64,000 nt of DNA from Moraxellaceae bacterium (GTDB lineage Bacteria > Pseudomonadota > Gammaproteobacteria > Pseudomonadales > Moraxellaceae): assembly GCA_029267635.1 (NCBI GenBank), contig JAJUIK010000009.1, positions 16,909-80,908 of the forward strand, given 5' to 3'. Each line of letters begins with the position of its first letter. Position 1 is the stretch's first letter. The notes below the pieces were generated by a model that was not told the DNA's origin, did not search any database, and saw only the letters and a program-made list of their open reading frames with translations. The translations under genes and the position numbers were made by a program. Positions 8,646 through 18,356 of the stretch are shown here, in pieces.

Positions 8646-11600
8646 TCATCCCACAATTTCGAGAGTACTGGCACCCGAGCCGATCGGTTTGACCTGAATC
8701 TGTACCGGAATGCGTTCGTGCATTTCCTGAATATGCGAGATCAGCACTACTTTACGTCCCTGGCTTTGCAGGCGATCCAGGGCATTCATCACCAGATGTA
8801 AGGATGCGGGATCTAAGGTGCCGAAGCCTTCATCAATAAATAGCGATTCCAGTTTCATGGAACCGGAAGCCATATTGGCAATCGCGAGGGCAAGCGCCAG
8901 CGACACCAAGAAAGTTTCCCCACCGGACAGGGACAGTACCGGGCGGATTTCACCATTCATGTCCTGATCATAGATAGCCAAGCCTAGGCTCTCTGGAATG
9001 CGTTGCAGCTGATAACGCGGGGCCAAAGGTTGTAATTGCTGGTTGGCATATTCCACCAAAATATCCAGATGATGTTCCTGGGCAATTTTCTGAAATTTTG
9101 TGCCTTCTTTACTGCCAATCAGTTCGGAAATACGTCCCCAGCGGTATTCTTCGGCCTGAATTTTAGCAATTTCTTTTTGGAATTTGGCCAGTTGCGCTTG
9201 CGCTTTTTCCTGCATCTGACGTTGTGCATCGAAATGATTGAACTGTTCTTGTAACTGCTGCTTTTCAGTTTCCAGCTGACCGAGTTGCTGCTGTACCTGT
9301 TCAAAACCGAGTTGCGGCTGGCGTGTCTGATGTTTGGTAAACTGGTCTTTCAAGGTATCCAATGCACTTTGGGCACTGAGTAAATTCTGTTGCTGTTGCT
9401 GAATGCTATGACGAATGGTTTGCATATCCAGCAAAGTGTGCTGTAAACAGTGCTGGATCAGTGCCTCATGAAAGTCTGGATGGTCGTTTTTCCATGTGTT
9501 AATGTCATTTTGGATATGATCCAGCTGCGCCAGTAATTGCTCATGCGCAGTCTGTAAACGCTGCTGGTTGAGTTGTGCACTTTGCCATTGATGTTGGCAC
9601 TGTTCCAGGATTTGCTGCTGGGTTGTAATTTGCGTCTGTAGTTGCAGTTTGTCTTGTTCCAGTGCTTCCGCCCAGGATTTTCCATCCTCAAAACTGTGCT
9701 GGCCATACTTTAACGTCAGTTCACGAATCTGTTGGCGTAGTTCAGCGCCTTGTGTTTTGGTTTTAGTCATATCGGCATGCAAGGCGTCCAGCTGTGTTTG
9801 GTAAACAGCGTACTCTTTCTGGCTGTTGTGCAATTGTTGTAGCAGAAGTTGTTGTTGTTGTTGCAGACTGTTGAATTGACTGCGTTGCTGGGTGCGCGTC
9901 TGTAATAGTGTGGTGATGTGCTGTGCAGTCACCAGTGCATTCTGATTCCAGCGTTGCTGCTCCTCATCCGGCAATTGACTGTAGATTGGTTCAGCAAGCT
10001 GGCTCAACTGTTCTAATTGCTGGGCAAGTAATTGTTGCGCTTGTACCTGTTGCTGTAATTGTTTGAACTGCTGTAACTGCAGGTGCTGCTGGTCAATTTT
10101 ACTTTTGCTGTTTTGCAATTCAGCATTCAATAATTCAATTTTCTGTTGTAATTGGAGATATAAATCCGTCCAGCTAATCTCTGCACTCCAGGTAAATTGT
10201 GCAAGTTCAGCCTGTTGTTGCAGCTGTGTTTGAGTGATTGCCTGCTGTTGTTGGATCGCATCCAAGCGAGCTGTAAATTGTTCAATCCGGGTATGGAGGG
10301 TGGCGAGACGTGTTTGTGTGCTATGTAAAGTAGTCAGGGCGTCATTTTCAGCGGCTTGGGCTTGTTGTAACTGGTTTTCCTGTAATTCATGCAAACTTTG
10401 CGTCAGTAAATCGGTATGCGAAATGAACGGATGCTGGGTGCTGCCACATACCATACAGGCTTCATCGGGACGCAGCTGGGCACGCAGTTCCTGCACGCTG
10501 TGCAAATGTAACAGGCGTTGCTGCTGCAAGACTTGCTGAATCTGTTCACACGCATTTTTTGCCTGCAGATATTTCTGCTCCAGCTGTTGCACGCTCTGTT
10601 GATCCGTTTGCTGTTGTTGCCGGGTTTGTTGTAACAGTTCAAGAGTCTGTTGCTGTTCAGATTCAGCATCGATTAAGCGTTGCAAGGGGGCTTGCAAATT
10701 TTCAGTTACATGCAGTTGCTGTTGTTGTTGTTGATATTGTGCAGAGAGCTGCTGCTGGGTGTGTTCCAGTGTTTGAATTGAACCATGTTGCTGCTGTAAA
10801 TCGACGAATTGTTGCTGGACGGCTTGGAATTGCGCCTGAATTTCACTAATCGGCCTATGCACCTGCTGTGGATATTGTTGCTGGATTTTGCTGAGTTGCT
10901 GTTGAAATTGAGTCAGACGTTGCAGTGTGCTCTGCGGTTCGCTATCAAAGACAGCCAAATATTCGCTGTTGTGCAAACTGTGTTGAATGAGATCAAGTTC
11001 ACGCTGGCCATGCTCAATCTGTTGTTGTGTTTGGCGAATGTCCTGATTTAAACGCTGCAGATGGCTTTGTTCCAGATGCGTACTTTGTGCTTTCGCATCG
11101 TGATAGCGTTTTAATAAATGCTGAATCTCATGTTCTAGCCCCAATGCCTGTTCAACATAAGGTTTGAGCCGAAGATGGGTTGCTTGCTGCGTTTTAACCT
11201 GTTCCTGCAAGGCGAGATATTTGGCTTGCTGCTGCTGGGAATTCTGCTCAGTGCTTTGCAGTTGTGGCGCAAAAGCTTGTAGCGCATTTTCACTGTCCAA
11301 GCGTTGTTGTTGCAGTTTTTGCTGCTGAACAAACTGTTCCCGAATGCCTTGAAACTGTTCCAGTTGTGCCAAAAACAGCTTTTGTTCAGCCATTTTCTGG
11401 TCAGCATCTTGCTGTACCTGATAATTTTCCTGTTTGGCTTGCAGCTCGCTATACAGTTGATGCTGCTGTTTATGCCAGTTCAGATCATTCAGCAGTAACT
11501 TTTCCGCCTGGATTTTTTCGTTCAGACGCAGTTTGCTGTGTTCATGCTGTTGCTGGAGTTCGCTGACCTGTTCATCACTGAGCAGTTCGATATGCCCGAT

Positions 11601-12257
11601 GATATTTTGCAGCTGTTCCTTGTTGCTGCGAATCTGCTTCATTTTCTCAAAGGCTTTTTGGCTGACCAGGCTGAAAATCTGCGAATTGGTCAGATATTCC
11701 AGCAGATCGGCACGATCCTGATCTTTGGCTTTTAAGAAGGCTCCGACTTCGGATTGGGCCAATAAAACCGCTCGGGTGAACTGCTCAAAGCTCAGTCCAA
11801 TCAGTTTCTCAATCGTCGGGGTGCACTCCGAAATTTTCTGCGTGAGAACTCGTTGATCCTCCACGCAGGAAATCACTCGATCAACTTTTAAATTACCATC
11901 CACCTTATTGTGTGCGCGGCGGATCTCCCAGCGAGCCCGATAACGCTTTTGATCCAGGGCGATAAAGTCCAGTTCGGCAAATCCTTTGGTACAGCCGCGC
12001 CTTAAGATGTTTTTGGAATCCTTGATGGAAATGCCTTGTCCGCTGGCATCTTTCAGTGCCCCAACAGCACCGTTTAAACGCGGAATCTGATCGTATAGGG
12101 CCAGACACATGGCATCCAGCAAGGTCGATTTACCGGCTCCAGTTTTCCCGGTAATGGCAATCAGTCCGGCATCAGCAAGAGGCGCCGCTTCAAAATCAAT
12201 CTGATGGGTTCCGGCAAGGGAAGCGAGGTTATTTAAACTGAGGCTTAAAATTTTCAT
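8646..12257 (-). CDS. sbcC: Exonuclease subunit SbcC (Rad50-like ATPase)
   Basis: This 1203-residue SMC-like protein pairs with SbcD to cut hairpins and process DNA ends. The N-terminal ATPase half has ITGKTGAGKSTLLDAM. Two very long glutamine-rich coiled coils flank a central zinc hook, C601-M-V-C604-GSTQHPF. The C-terminal half has LSGGETFLVSLALALA (signature), SLFIDEGFGTLD (Walker B) and VVLISHI. It is longer than E. coli SbcC (about 1050 residues), the excess lying in the Q-rich coiled coils. It starts 9 bases after sbcD ends, so the two are an operon. Confidence 0.95.
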   Translation of the reverse strand: MKILSLSLNNLASLAGTHQIDFEAAPLADAGLIAITGKTGAGKSTLLDAMCLALYDQIPRLNGAVGALKDASGQGISIKDSKNILRRGCTKGFAELDFIALDQKRYRARWEIRRAHNKVDGNLKVDRVISCVEDQRVLTQKISECTPTIEKLIGLSFEQFTRAVLLAQSEVGAFLKAKDQDRADLLEYLTNSQIFSLVSQKAFEKMKQIRSNKEQLQNIIGHIELLSDEQVSELQQQHEHSKLRLNEKIQAEKLLLNDLNWHKQQHQLYSELQAKQENYQVQQDADQKMAEQKLFLAQLEQFQGIREQFVQQQKLQQQRLDSENALQAFAPQLQSTEQNSQQQQAKYLALQEQVKTQQATHLRLKPYVEQALGLEHEIQHLLKRYHDAKAQSTHLEQSHLQRLNQDIRQTQQQIEHGQRELDLIQHSLHNSEYLAVFDSEPQSTLQRLTQFQQQLSKIQQQYPQQVHRPISEIQAQFQAVQQQFVDLQQQHGSIQTLEHTQQQLSAQYQQQQQQLHVTENLQAPLQRLIDAESEQQQTLELLQQTRQQQQTDQQSVQQLEQKYLQAKNACEQIQQVLQQQRLLHLHSVQELRAQLRPDEACMVCGSTQHPFISHTDLLTQSLHELQENQLQQAQAAENDALTTLHSTQTRLATLHTRIEQFTARLDAIQQQQAITQTQLQQQAELAQFTWSAEISWTDLYLQLQQKIELLNAELQNSKSKIDQQHLQLQQFKQLQQQVQAQQLLAQQLEQLSQLAEPIYSQLPDEEQQRWNQNALVTAQHITTLLQTRTQQRSQFNSLQQQQQLLLQQLHNSQKEYAVYQTQLDALHADMTKTKTQGAELRQQIRELTLKYGQHSFEDGKSWAEALEQDKLQLQTQITTQQQILEQCQHQWQSAQLNQQRLQTAHEQLLAQLDHIQNDINTWKNDHPDFHEALIQHCLQHTLLDMQTIRHSIQQQQQNLLSAQSALDTLKDQFTKHQTRQPQLGFEQVQQQLGQLETEKQQLQEQFNHFDAQRQMQEKAQAQLAKFQKEIAKIQAEEYRWGRISELIGSKEGTKFQKIAQEHHLDILVEYANQQLQPLAPRYQLQRIPESLGLAIYDQDMNGEIRPVLSLSGGETFLVSLALALAIANMASGSMKLESLFIDEGFGTLDPASLHLVMNALDRLQSQGRKVVLISHIQEMHERIPVQIQVKPIGSGASTLEIVG

Positions 12258-12266
12258 GCGACTTCC

Positions 12267-13523
12267 TTATTGACCTGGCTGTTGCTGTTCAAGGCTCTGC
12301 TGTGCTTCAAAGAGCAGCTGCATGAAATCACGCTGTACGGATTCATCCTCCTGATAGCCCATTTTGTCCCAAAGTTCTTTAAACAGGCTTTCCGGTGTGG
12401 GTGGCGCCAGATCGACTTTGGAGTGATGCGCATTTTCTGCATTCTGGTTGACCTGCACGCGACTGATCCGGACCAGACGGTAACGATTTTTGGGTAAAGC
12501 CAGTTCCACCTGCTGGCGCAAATCTAAAGGCGGAGGAGTATCTGTTGAATATTCAATTTCCAGATAATCACGTTGACTGATCTGGGTAATTTCATCAGCT
12601 TCCAAAGCTTTAAGCTGTTCAAAAACCTCATCCAGACGGCCACGGATACGATGCAGTTGCACACTGCGGGGAATAGACAAGGTATTTAGTTGAAAGCGGG
12701 ATTCATCCTGCAACAAAGGATCAAGATGCACTTCGACTACCTGATGCTTGTAGTTGATTTCACTAAAAGACAGGGGAATGGGTGAGCCACTATAGCGGAT
12801 ATGGGCATGCTGGACTTTTTGCGGTTTGTGTAAATGTCCTAAAGCTACATAATCAATTGCCTCATCAAACAGGCTGGTCGACAGGGCTTCTTCATTACCA
12901 ATCATAATGGGACGTTCAGAGTCGGAGGTTTCACCGCCTTGCATGTGCGCATGCGACATCAGGATAAGTGCCTGATCCTCGGTTTTACGTTGTTTGGCCT
13001 CAGCAATCAGTTGTTGGTGCAAATAGGCAATGGCATTTTGGCTGTTGGTAGTCTGTTCATTTAAGCCCGTGATTTCGGCTGTGCGTAAGAAGGGCAGTGT
13101 GAGGCACCAGGCGACAATTTTTTGCTGCGCATCAAAAATAGGCACCAGTAAACGCTCGAGATCAATCTGATTGTGCGCATTGCGCTGAATCACGCCCACC
13201 GCTTTGGCATTGTATTTGGACAGCAGTGGATCGACCTGTTCAATGCGATAGCCTGAGTCATGGTTGCCAGCAATCATCAAGGTTTGCATGTGCGGTGCAA
13301 GGGCATGCGCGTCCGCCAGAAATTGATACAACTGTTTTTGCGCGCTGGAGGCCGGGTTAATTACATCAAAAATATCGCCGGCAATCAGCAGCGCATGCGG
13401 TTGTTTGGCCTGAATCTGTTCGAGTAACCAGCTGAGGAATTGAGCATGTTCATATTCACGGTCATGGTTATGGAAAAACTGTCCCAAATGCCAATCCGAT
13501 GTGTGTAAGAAGTGAACCGTCAT
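12267..13523 (-). CDS. sbcD: Exonuclease subunit SbcD (Mre11-like)
   Basis: This 418-residue metallophosphoesterase is the nuclease subunit of SbcCD. Metal-binding motifs are in order: HTSDWHLGQ (D10, H12), IAGDIFD, IAGNHDSG, then SHAHMQGG and the GHLHKPQ near residue 235. The C-terminal third carries the capping and SbcC-binding regions. It is the first gene of the sbcDC operon. A 404-base non-coding stretch with a putative minus-strand terminator separates it from the next gene. Confidence 0.95.
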   Translation of the reverse strand: MTVHFLHTSDWHLGQFFHNHDREYEHAQFLSWLLEQIQAKQPHALLIAGDIFDVINPASSAQKQLYQFLADAHALAPHMQTLMIAGNHDSGYRIEQVDPLLSKYNAKAVGVIQRNAHNQIDLERLLVPIFDAQQKIVAWCLTLPFLRTAEITGLNEQTTNSQNAIAYLHQQLIAEAKQRKTEDQALILMSHAHMQGGETSDSERPIMIGNEEALSTSLFDEAIDYVALGHLHKPQKVQHAHIRYSGSPIPLSFSEINYKHQVVEVHLDPLLQDESRFQLNTLSIPRSVQLHRIRGRLDEVFEQLKALEADEITQISQRDYLEIEYSTDTPPPLDLRQQVELALPKNRYRLVRISRVQVNQNAENAHHSKVDLAPPTPESLFKELWDKMGYQEDESVQRDFMQLLFEAQQSLEQQQPGQ

Positions 13524-13654
13524 GCCCTTGAACTCAAATGAAAATTCAGTCCCTATACTATAAATAAAGCAGGCGGTTGTGTGCAGAGAATTACAGTCTG
13601 ACGTCGATTTTTGTCGTAGGCGTACAAAGTTGAGGAATGAGCGAGCTATAAAAA

Positions 13655-13860
13655 AATAAAGACCGACGATTCGAGTGATGAGAAATCGTCGGTCAAAAAC
13701 TTTGCGAAGATAAGAGATTGGCTGCTGATCAAGGTCTTATCTGAAAGTGAAGATTATTGCTTTCATAAGGAAGAACCCTTAAAACTTAAATCTGCGATGC
13801 CGGGCAAATCATAATTTTTTCAGGTCTTACATGTTATATAACGCTGCCTGCGCGATTTGG
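13655..13860 (-). ncRNA. Candidate small RNA upstream of sbcD (terminator certain, transcript inferred)
   Basis: The gap 13524-13927 has no convincing reading frame. At 13661-13694 a perfect 10-bp hairpin (GACCGACGAT/ATCGTCGGTC, 14-nt loop) is followed on the minus strand by TTTATTTTTTTA, a strong intrinsic terminator. No minus-strand gene lies to its right before the next (plus-strand) gene at 13928, so it should end a short non-coding transcript. A second, weaker inverted repeat (ATAAGA/TCTTAT, 13711-13741) lies within. TTGTCA at 13861-13866 with AT-rich DNA after it is a weak candidate promoter. No Rfam family was recognised. Confidence 0.4.
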
Positions 13861-13927
13861 TTGACAAGAAAATGCAAAAGATCGCGAAAATTTTTATACT
13901 GCTGCTTTATTTGCCGGATTCACTGTC

Positions 13928-14383
13928 ATGGTGTCATTAAAAAAATATTATCTGTGGTTTTTTCTGCTCTGTCTGGTCCTTACCTTGCTGGTCGGGGTGT
14001 TGGCCGCATTATTACCATTGGGAGTAGGAGGAATTCTAACCGCAGTGCCTTATTTATTGGCCATGATCATCGTGCTGTACCTGTTCCTCAATCAGCAACG
14101 CCGGGCACCTACCCAGCAGGAACGTAAGCAGTTTACCCTCAATTTTAGCCTGATTTTCTGGGGTTATAATGCGCTGGGTGTATTGTCTGGATTGTGGTTA
14201 TTTTCCCGGCAGGATCCTGAAGTATGGCAGAACTTTTTGCTGTATTTAAAACAGCCTCTGTTCTTGGCGCTCATTGCCGGCATGATTCTGATGCTGGCGA
14301 TTCCGCTGTGTTTATTGACCTACTGGTTTTATGGACCACAAGCGCAGCGCATGGCCCAGCATAAATTCGGTTCTTCCACTTAA
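13928..14383 (+). CDS. Small membrane protein (ABZJ_00895-like Acinetobacter family)
   Basis: This 151-residue protein has four hydrophobic helices (about residues 8-30, 35-55, 78-95 and 112-135) and a cytosolic loop with QQERKQF. The topology and the closing segment LTYWFYGPQAQRMAQHK resemble a genus-restricted Acinetobacter membrane family known only by its locus name. The role is unknown. It is transcribed alone, divergent from the candidate sRNA and sbcDC. Confidence 0.7.
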   Translation: MVSLKKYYLWFFLLCLVLTLLVGVLAALLPLGVGGILTAVPYLLAMIIVLYLFLNQQRRAPTQQERKQFTLNFSLIFWGYNALGVLSGLWLFSRQDPEVWQNFLLYLKQPLFLALIAGMILMLAIPLCLLTYWFYGPQAQRMAQHKFGSST

Positions 14384-14484
14384 AACCAGTTTTTTATTTG
14401 CGCATCGTTCTGAATATGTGTTTGATTTTGGATGCTAAACCGCTATGCTGAAATCAACCTGCATGATCATTATGGAGCAAGCCG

Positions 14485-15399
14485 ATGCCATCAAATGCCA
14501 CAGTTTTGCTGACCGGAGCCACAGGATTTATTGGCCAGCATCTGGTTCCTTTTTTACTCGAAAAAGGTTGTCAGGTGATTGGTTACAGCCGACAACGAAA
14601 TCTGCAACCGCAACAGCCTGGCTACCGCCTGATTCATGATTTTGATCAGCTCAAAGGCGAACAGATTGATTATGTGATTAACCTGGCGGGGGAAAGTATT
14701 GGTGAAGCCCGCTGGACCGATGCGCGTAAACAAAAGCTGATCGATAGCCGGGTACAGACCACACGTCGTTTACTGGACTGGCTGGATCAACAGCAGGTCT
14801 ATCCTAAATGTATCGTCTCCGGTTCGGCGATAGGCTATTACGGCATTGATGAACAGGAGCAATGGTCACAGGTTTGTAGTGAACAGTCTCCACCGCAAGC
14901 CATCTTCATGTCTGAACTTTGCCAGCTATGGGAGCAAGAAGCGCTGCGACATCGCCAGCAGAACATTAAAATTATTCGTCTGGCCGTGGTTTTTGCTGCG
15001 CAAGGCGGGATTCTGCCGCAAATGTTGTTGCCGATTAAGCTGAATACTGCAGGCCGGATTGGTCATGGCCGTCAGCCGGTGGTTTGGGTGCATATTCAGG
15101 ATGTACTGGCTGCACTCTGGTATATCTTGCAGCACTCCGAATCTGAACAGCAGGTGTTTAATGTGGTGGCACCGGAAAATGTCACCCAGCAGCAATTTGC
15201 ACAAACAGCTGCAAAAATCTTGCAGCGTAAACCTTTATTCAGTTTACCTGCTTGGGTACTGCGTCTGGCACTGGGTGAACAGTCACAATTGGTACTCAAT
15301 GGTCAGCGTGTGACACCCCAAGCCCTGCTGTCCCAGGGCTTTGAGTTTCAGTACCCAACCCTGGAAGGTGCGCTCAAACATCTGCTTAAAACACCGTAA
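14485..15399 (+). CDS. TIGR01777-family NAD(P)-dependent epimerase/oxidoreductase (YfcH-like)
   Basis: This 304-residue extended short-chain dehydrogenase has the Rossmann motif GATGFIG near the N-terminus, VINLAGESIGEARWTDARKQKLIDSR, the family hallmark, then VSGSAIGYYG and a C-terminal DUF1731-like region (FNVVAPENVTQQQF, GQRVTPQALLSQGFEFQYPTLEGAL). The substrate is unknown; the division-linked SulA-like annotation sometimes given to this family is not supported. A GGAGC ribosome site precedes ATG 14485. It converges on thiO. Confidence 0.9.
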   Translation: MPSNATVLLTGATGFIGQHLVPFLLEKGCQVIGYSRQRNLQPQQPGYRLIHDFDQLKGEQIDYVINLAGESIGEARWTDARKQKLIDSRVQTTRRLLDWLDQQQVYPKCIVSGSAIGYYGIDEQEQWSQVCSEQSPPQAIFMSELCQLWEQEALRHRQQNIKIIRLAVVFAAQGGILPQMLLPIKLNTAGRIGHGRQPVVWVHIQDVLAALWYILQHSESEQQVFNVVAPENVTQQQFAQTAAKILQRKPLFSLPAWVLRLALGEQSQLVLNGQRVTPQALLSQGFEFQYPTLEGALKHLLKTP

Positions 15400-15415
15400 A
15401 CATTTACAAACTGCG

Positions 15416-16540
15416 TTATGAAATTGCCAGGGCAGAGTGTTTGACTAAATGTTGCGGTGAGTAAGGTTGAGGATCTGTGAGCATTGGCTGTTGCAGGATC
15501 ATTTGTCTTAACAGCTGGGCTGACGCTGGTCCCATCACCAGACCATTGCGGAAATGACCGAAATTGGCCCATAGGTTTGTCACGTCTGGCATCTGGCCAA
15601 TATAAGGGATCCCTTCTGGCGTTCCGGGACGCAGACCAGCCCATTGCTGGACAATCGGGAATTGGGCCAGTTCCGGCACCATTTCTAGCGAGGCGTTGAG
15701 AATATTCTCGTGGATAGCATCGACAGGGGTGATATCAAAGCCACGCTCTGACATGCTGGAACCGCAGACAATATGACCATCCTGCCGGGGAATTAGATAC
15801 ATCACCTTGTTCATGCACATGGTCGGTAACCAGTTTTCAGGTGCTTTAAATAATATCATCTGGCCATGTACCGGGCGTACCGGAATATCCAGTTGCAAGG
15901 GTTCTGCCCATTTTTGGCTCCAGGCCCCTGTCGTGATGACAAATTGATCGGCGTGAAATTTTTGCCGGTCTGTGGTGATCAGTGCCGTGACTTGACCATT
16001 GTGGAATTCCAGTTGTGCAATCGGGGTATTTTCAAAAAACTGCACTTTGGGGTGCAGTTTTAAATACTGAATCAGCGATTGCAGCAAGCGTGGGTTACGC
16101 ACATTGGCGATTTGTGGAAAATAAATGGCGTGTTGAAAAGCACAACCGACATGCGGATTGACCTGTTCCAGTTGTTCCCGCTGTAGATATTCGCAGGCCT
16201 GCATCGGTTCCTGATAGCGTTCCGCATAGTTCAGGCCAATCTCAAAATCATCTTCATCAAAAATCAGCATACCACTTTCGTTGATTTCAAAATCAATGCC
16301 GGTGACTGGGCTGATTTTTTCATTCAACTGCTGATACAGACGTTTGCCATGTTGTGCCAATACGTTGACTTCACGCGGATATCGCCAGGGATACATCGGG
16401 GAGAGAATTCCTCCTCCTGCCCAGGATGCGGCACGACCGGCCTGCTGTTGGTCAAAAATCGACACGGAACAGCCGTGTTCCACAAGTTCTAAAGCAGACA
16501 ACAAACCGCTGACGCCTGCTCCAATAATGGCGATATGCAT
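15416..16540 (-). CDS. thiO: FAD-dependent glycine oxidase ThiO-like
   Basis: This 374-residue DAO-family flavoenzyme has the dinucleotide motif IGAGVSG at 6-12, followed by ELVEHGCSVSIFDQQQ and the GRAASWAGGGILSPMYPW segment typical of ThiO. The C-terminal FAD contact is AGLRPGTPEGIPYIG then GHFRNGLVMGPASA. ThiO oxidises glycine to iminoglycine for the thiazole ring of thiamine, but related D-amino-acid dehydrogenases share these features, so the substrate is inferred. It lies 27 bases after hemB, probably co-transcribed. Confidence 0.85.
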   Translation of the reverse strand: MHIAIIGAGVSGLLSALELVEHGCSVSIFDQQQAGRAASWAGGGILSPMYPWRYPREVNVLAQHGKRLYQQLNEKISPVTGIDFEINESGMLIFDEDDFEIGLNYAERYQEPMQACEYLQREQLEQVNPHVGCAFQHAIYFPQIANVRNPRLLQSLIQYLKLHPKVQFFENTPIAQLEFHNGQVTALITTDRQKFHADQFVITTGAWSQKWAEPLQLDIPVRPVHGQMILFKAPENWLPTMCMNKVMYLIPRQDGHIVCGSSMSERGFDITPVDAIHENILNASLEMVPELAQFPIVQQWAGLRPGTPEGIPYIGQMPDVTNLWANFGHFRNGLVMGPASAQLLRQMILQQPMLTDPQPYSPQHLVKHSALAIS

Positions 16541-16567
16541 CGTGTACTCAAATTCAGGTTAGTAGGG

Positions 16568-17614
<1,047 letters not shown>

Positions 17615-17690
17615 CTATTGTAGTCCCATATTCAGTTATTTGGGTATGGTAACCAATGCTTTTTCTCAACGAGTACACACGATAATTCAT

Positions 17691-18188
17691 ATGATTAATA
17701 CAAATAAAAATTGGACGGGGAATCTTCTGCTGAATGAGCATCATGATGCTGATCAGATGGTGGAACAGTTATGTGCGGCATTTAATCAGGCACCATTTTT
17801 TCAACATGTTGGCATGCAGATGCGGGTGCGGCAGGGTCAGATCGAAGGCTATTTTGAGATGCAACCTTATCTGATTGGAAATAAAGCCTTTCAGATTTTG
17901 CATGGTGGTGTGGCAGCGACCTTTTTAGATAGTGTGGGTGGGGTGATTGCCATGGCAGAAGTCTATCATCGCCGTCATGTGGAAGATTTGCATGAAACCT
18001 CAAAAAAAATCTCGCGGCTGGCCACGGTTGATATGCGAGTAGATTATCTGGCACCTGGCCGAGGCCAGTATTTTATTGCCCGTGGTGAGATTTTACGCTT
18101 TGGACGCAAAGGCTGTACTGTGCGGATGACCATGGTCAATGATGAGGAAACAGCCATTGCGACTGCCATAGCATCTTATGTCTATTAA
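17691..18188 (+). CDS. PaaI-family hotdog-fold thioesterase
   Basis: This roughly 165-residue single hotdog domain has the LHGGVAATFLDSVGGVIAM helix with the catalytic-type HGG...D, then LATVDMRVDYLAPGRGQYFIARGEILRFGRKGCTVRMTMVNDE. These enzymes hydrolyse acyl- or aryl-CoA thioesters. The start is uncertain: ATG 17691 gives the usual length, while ATG 17646 would add 15 residues; neither has a clear ribosome site. It is divergent from hemB and ends at a strong terminator. Confidence 0.88.
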   Translation: MINTNKNWTGNLLLNEHHDADQMVEQLCAAFNQAPFFQHVGMQMRVRQGQIEGYFEMQPYLIGNKAFQILHGGVAATFLDSVGGVIAMAEVYHRRHVEDLHETSKKISRLATVDMRVDYLAPGRGQYFIARGEILRFGRKGCTVRMTMVNDEETAIATAIASYVY

Positions 18189-18213
18189 CAATCAGATAAT
18201 TAATGTTACTTTG

Positions 18214-18243
18214 AAAAAGCTGATCTAAATTGATCAGCTTTTT
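18214..18243. terminator. Terminator after the hotdog thioesterase
   Basis: A perfect 12-bp stem (AAAAAGCTGATC/GATCAGCTTTTT) with a 6-nt loop; symmetrical, so usable from both strands. Confidence 0.92.
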
Positions 18244-18356
18244 ATGATCCGTGAATTTGTATCATAGGGGTGAGGCTCATAATGCAAAGAATCTGTTGCA
18301 TCTGATTTCTCTTTTCTTCTCACTTCTCAAAAGACATCACTTGAGCAATCTGATTC

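Noticed and set aside
10234..10849. Several 60-100 codon frames opposite sbcC
   Set aside because: They are shadows of the glutamine-rich coiled-coil codons of sbcC on the other strand.
16541..16567. Promoter between hemB and thiO
   Set aside because: Only 27 bases, with no recognisable -10/-35; co-transcription is simpler.
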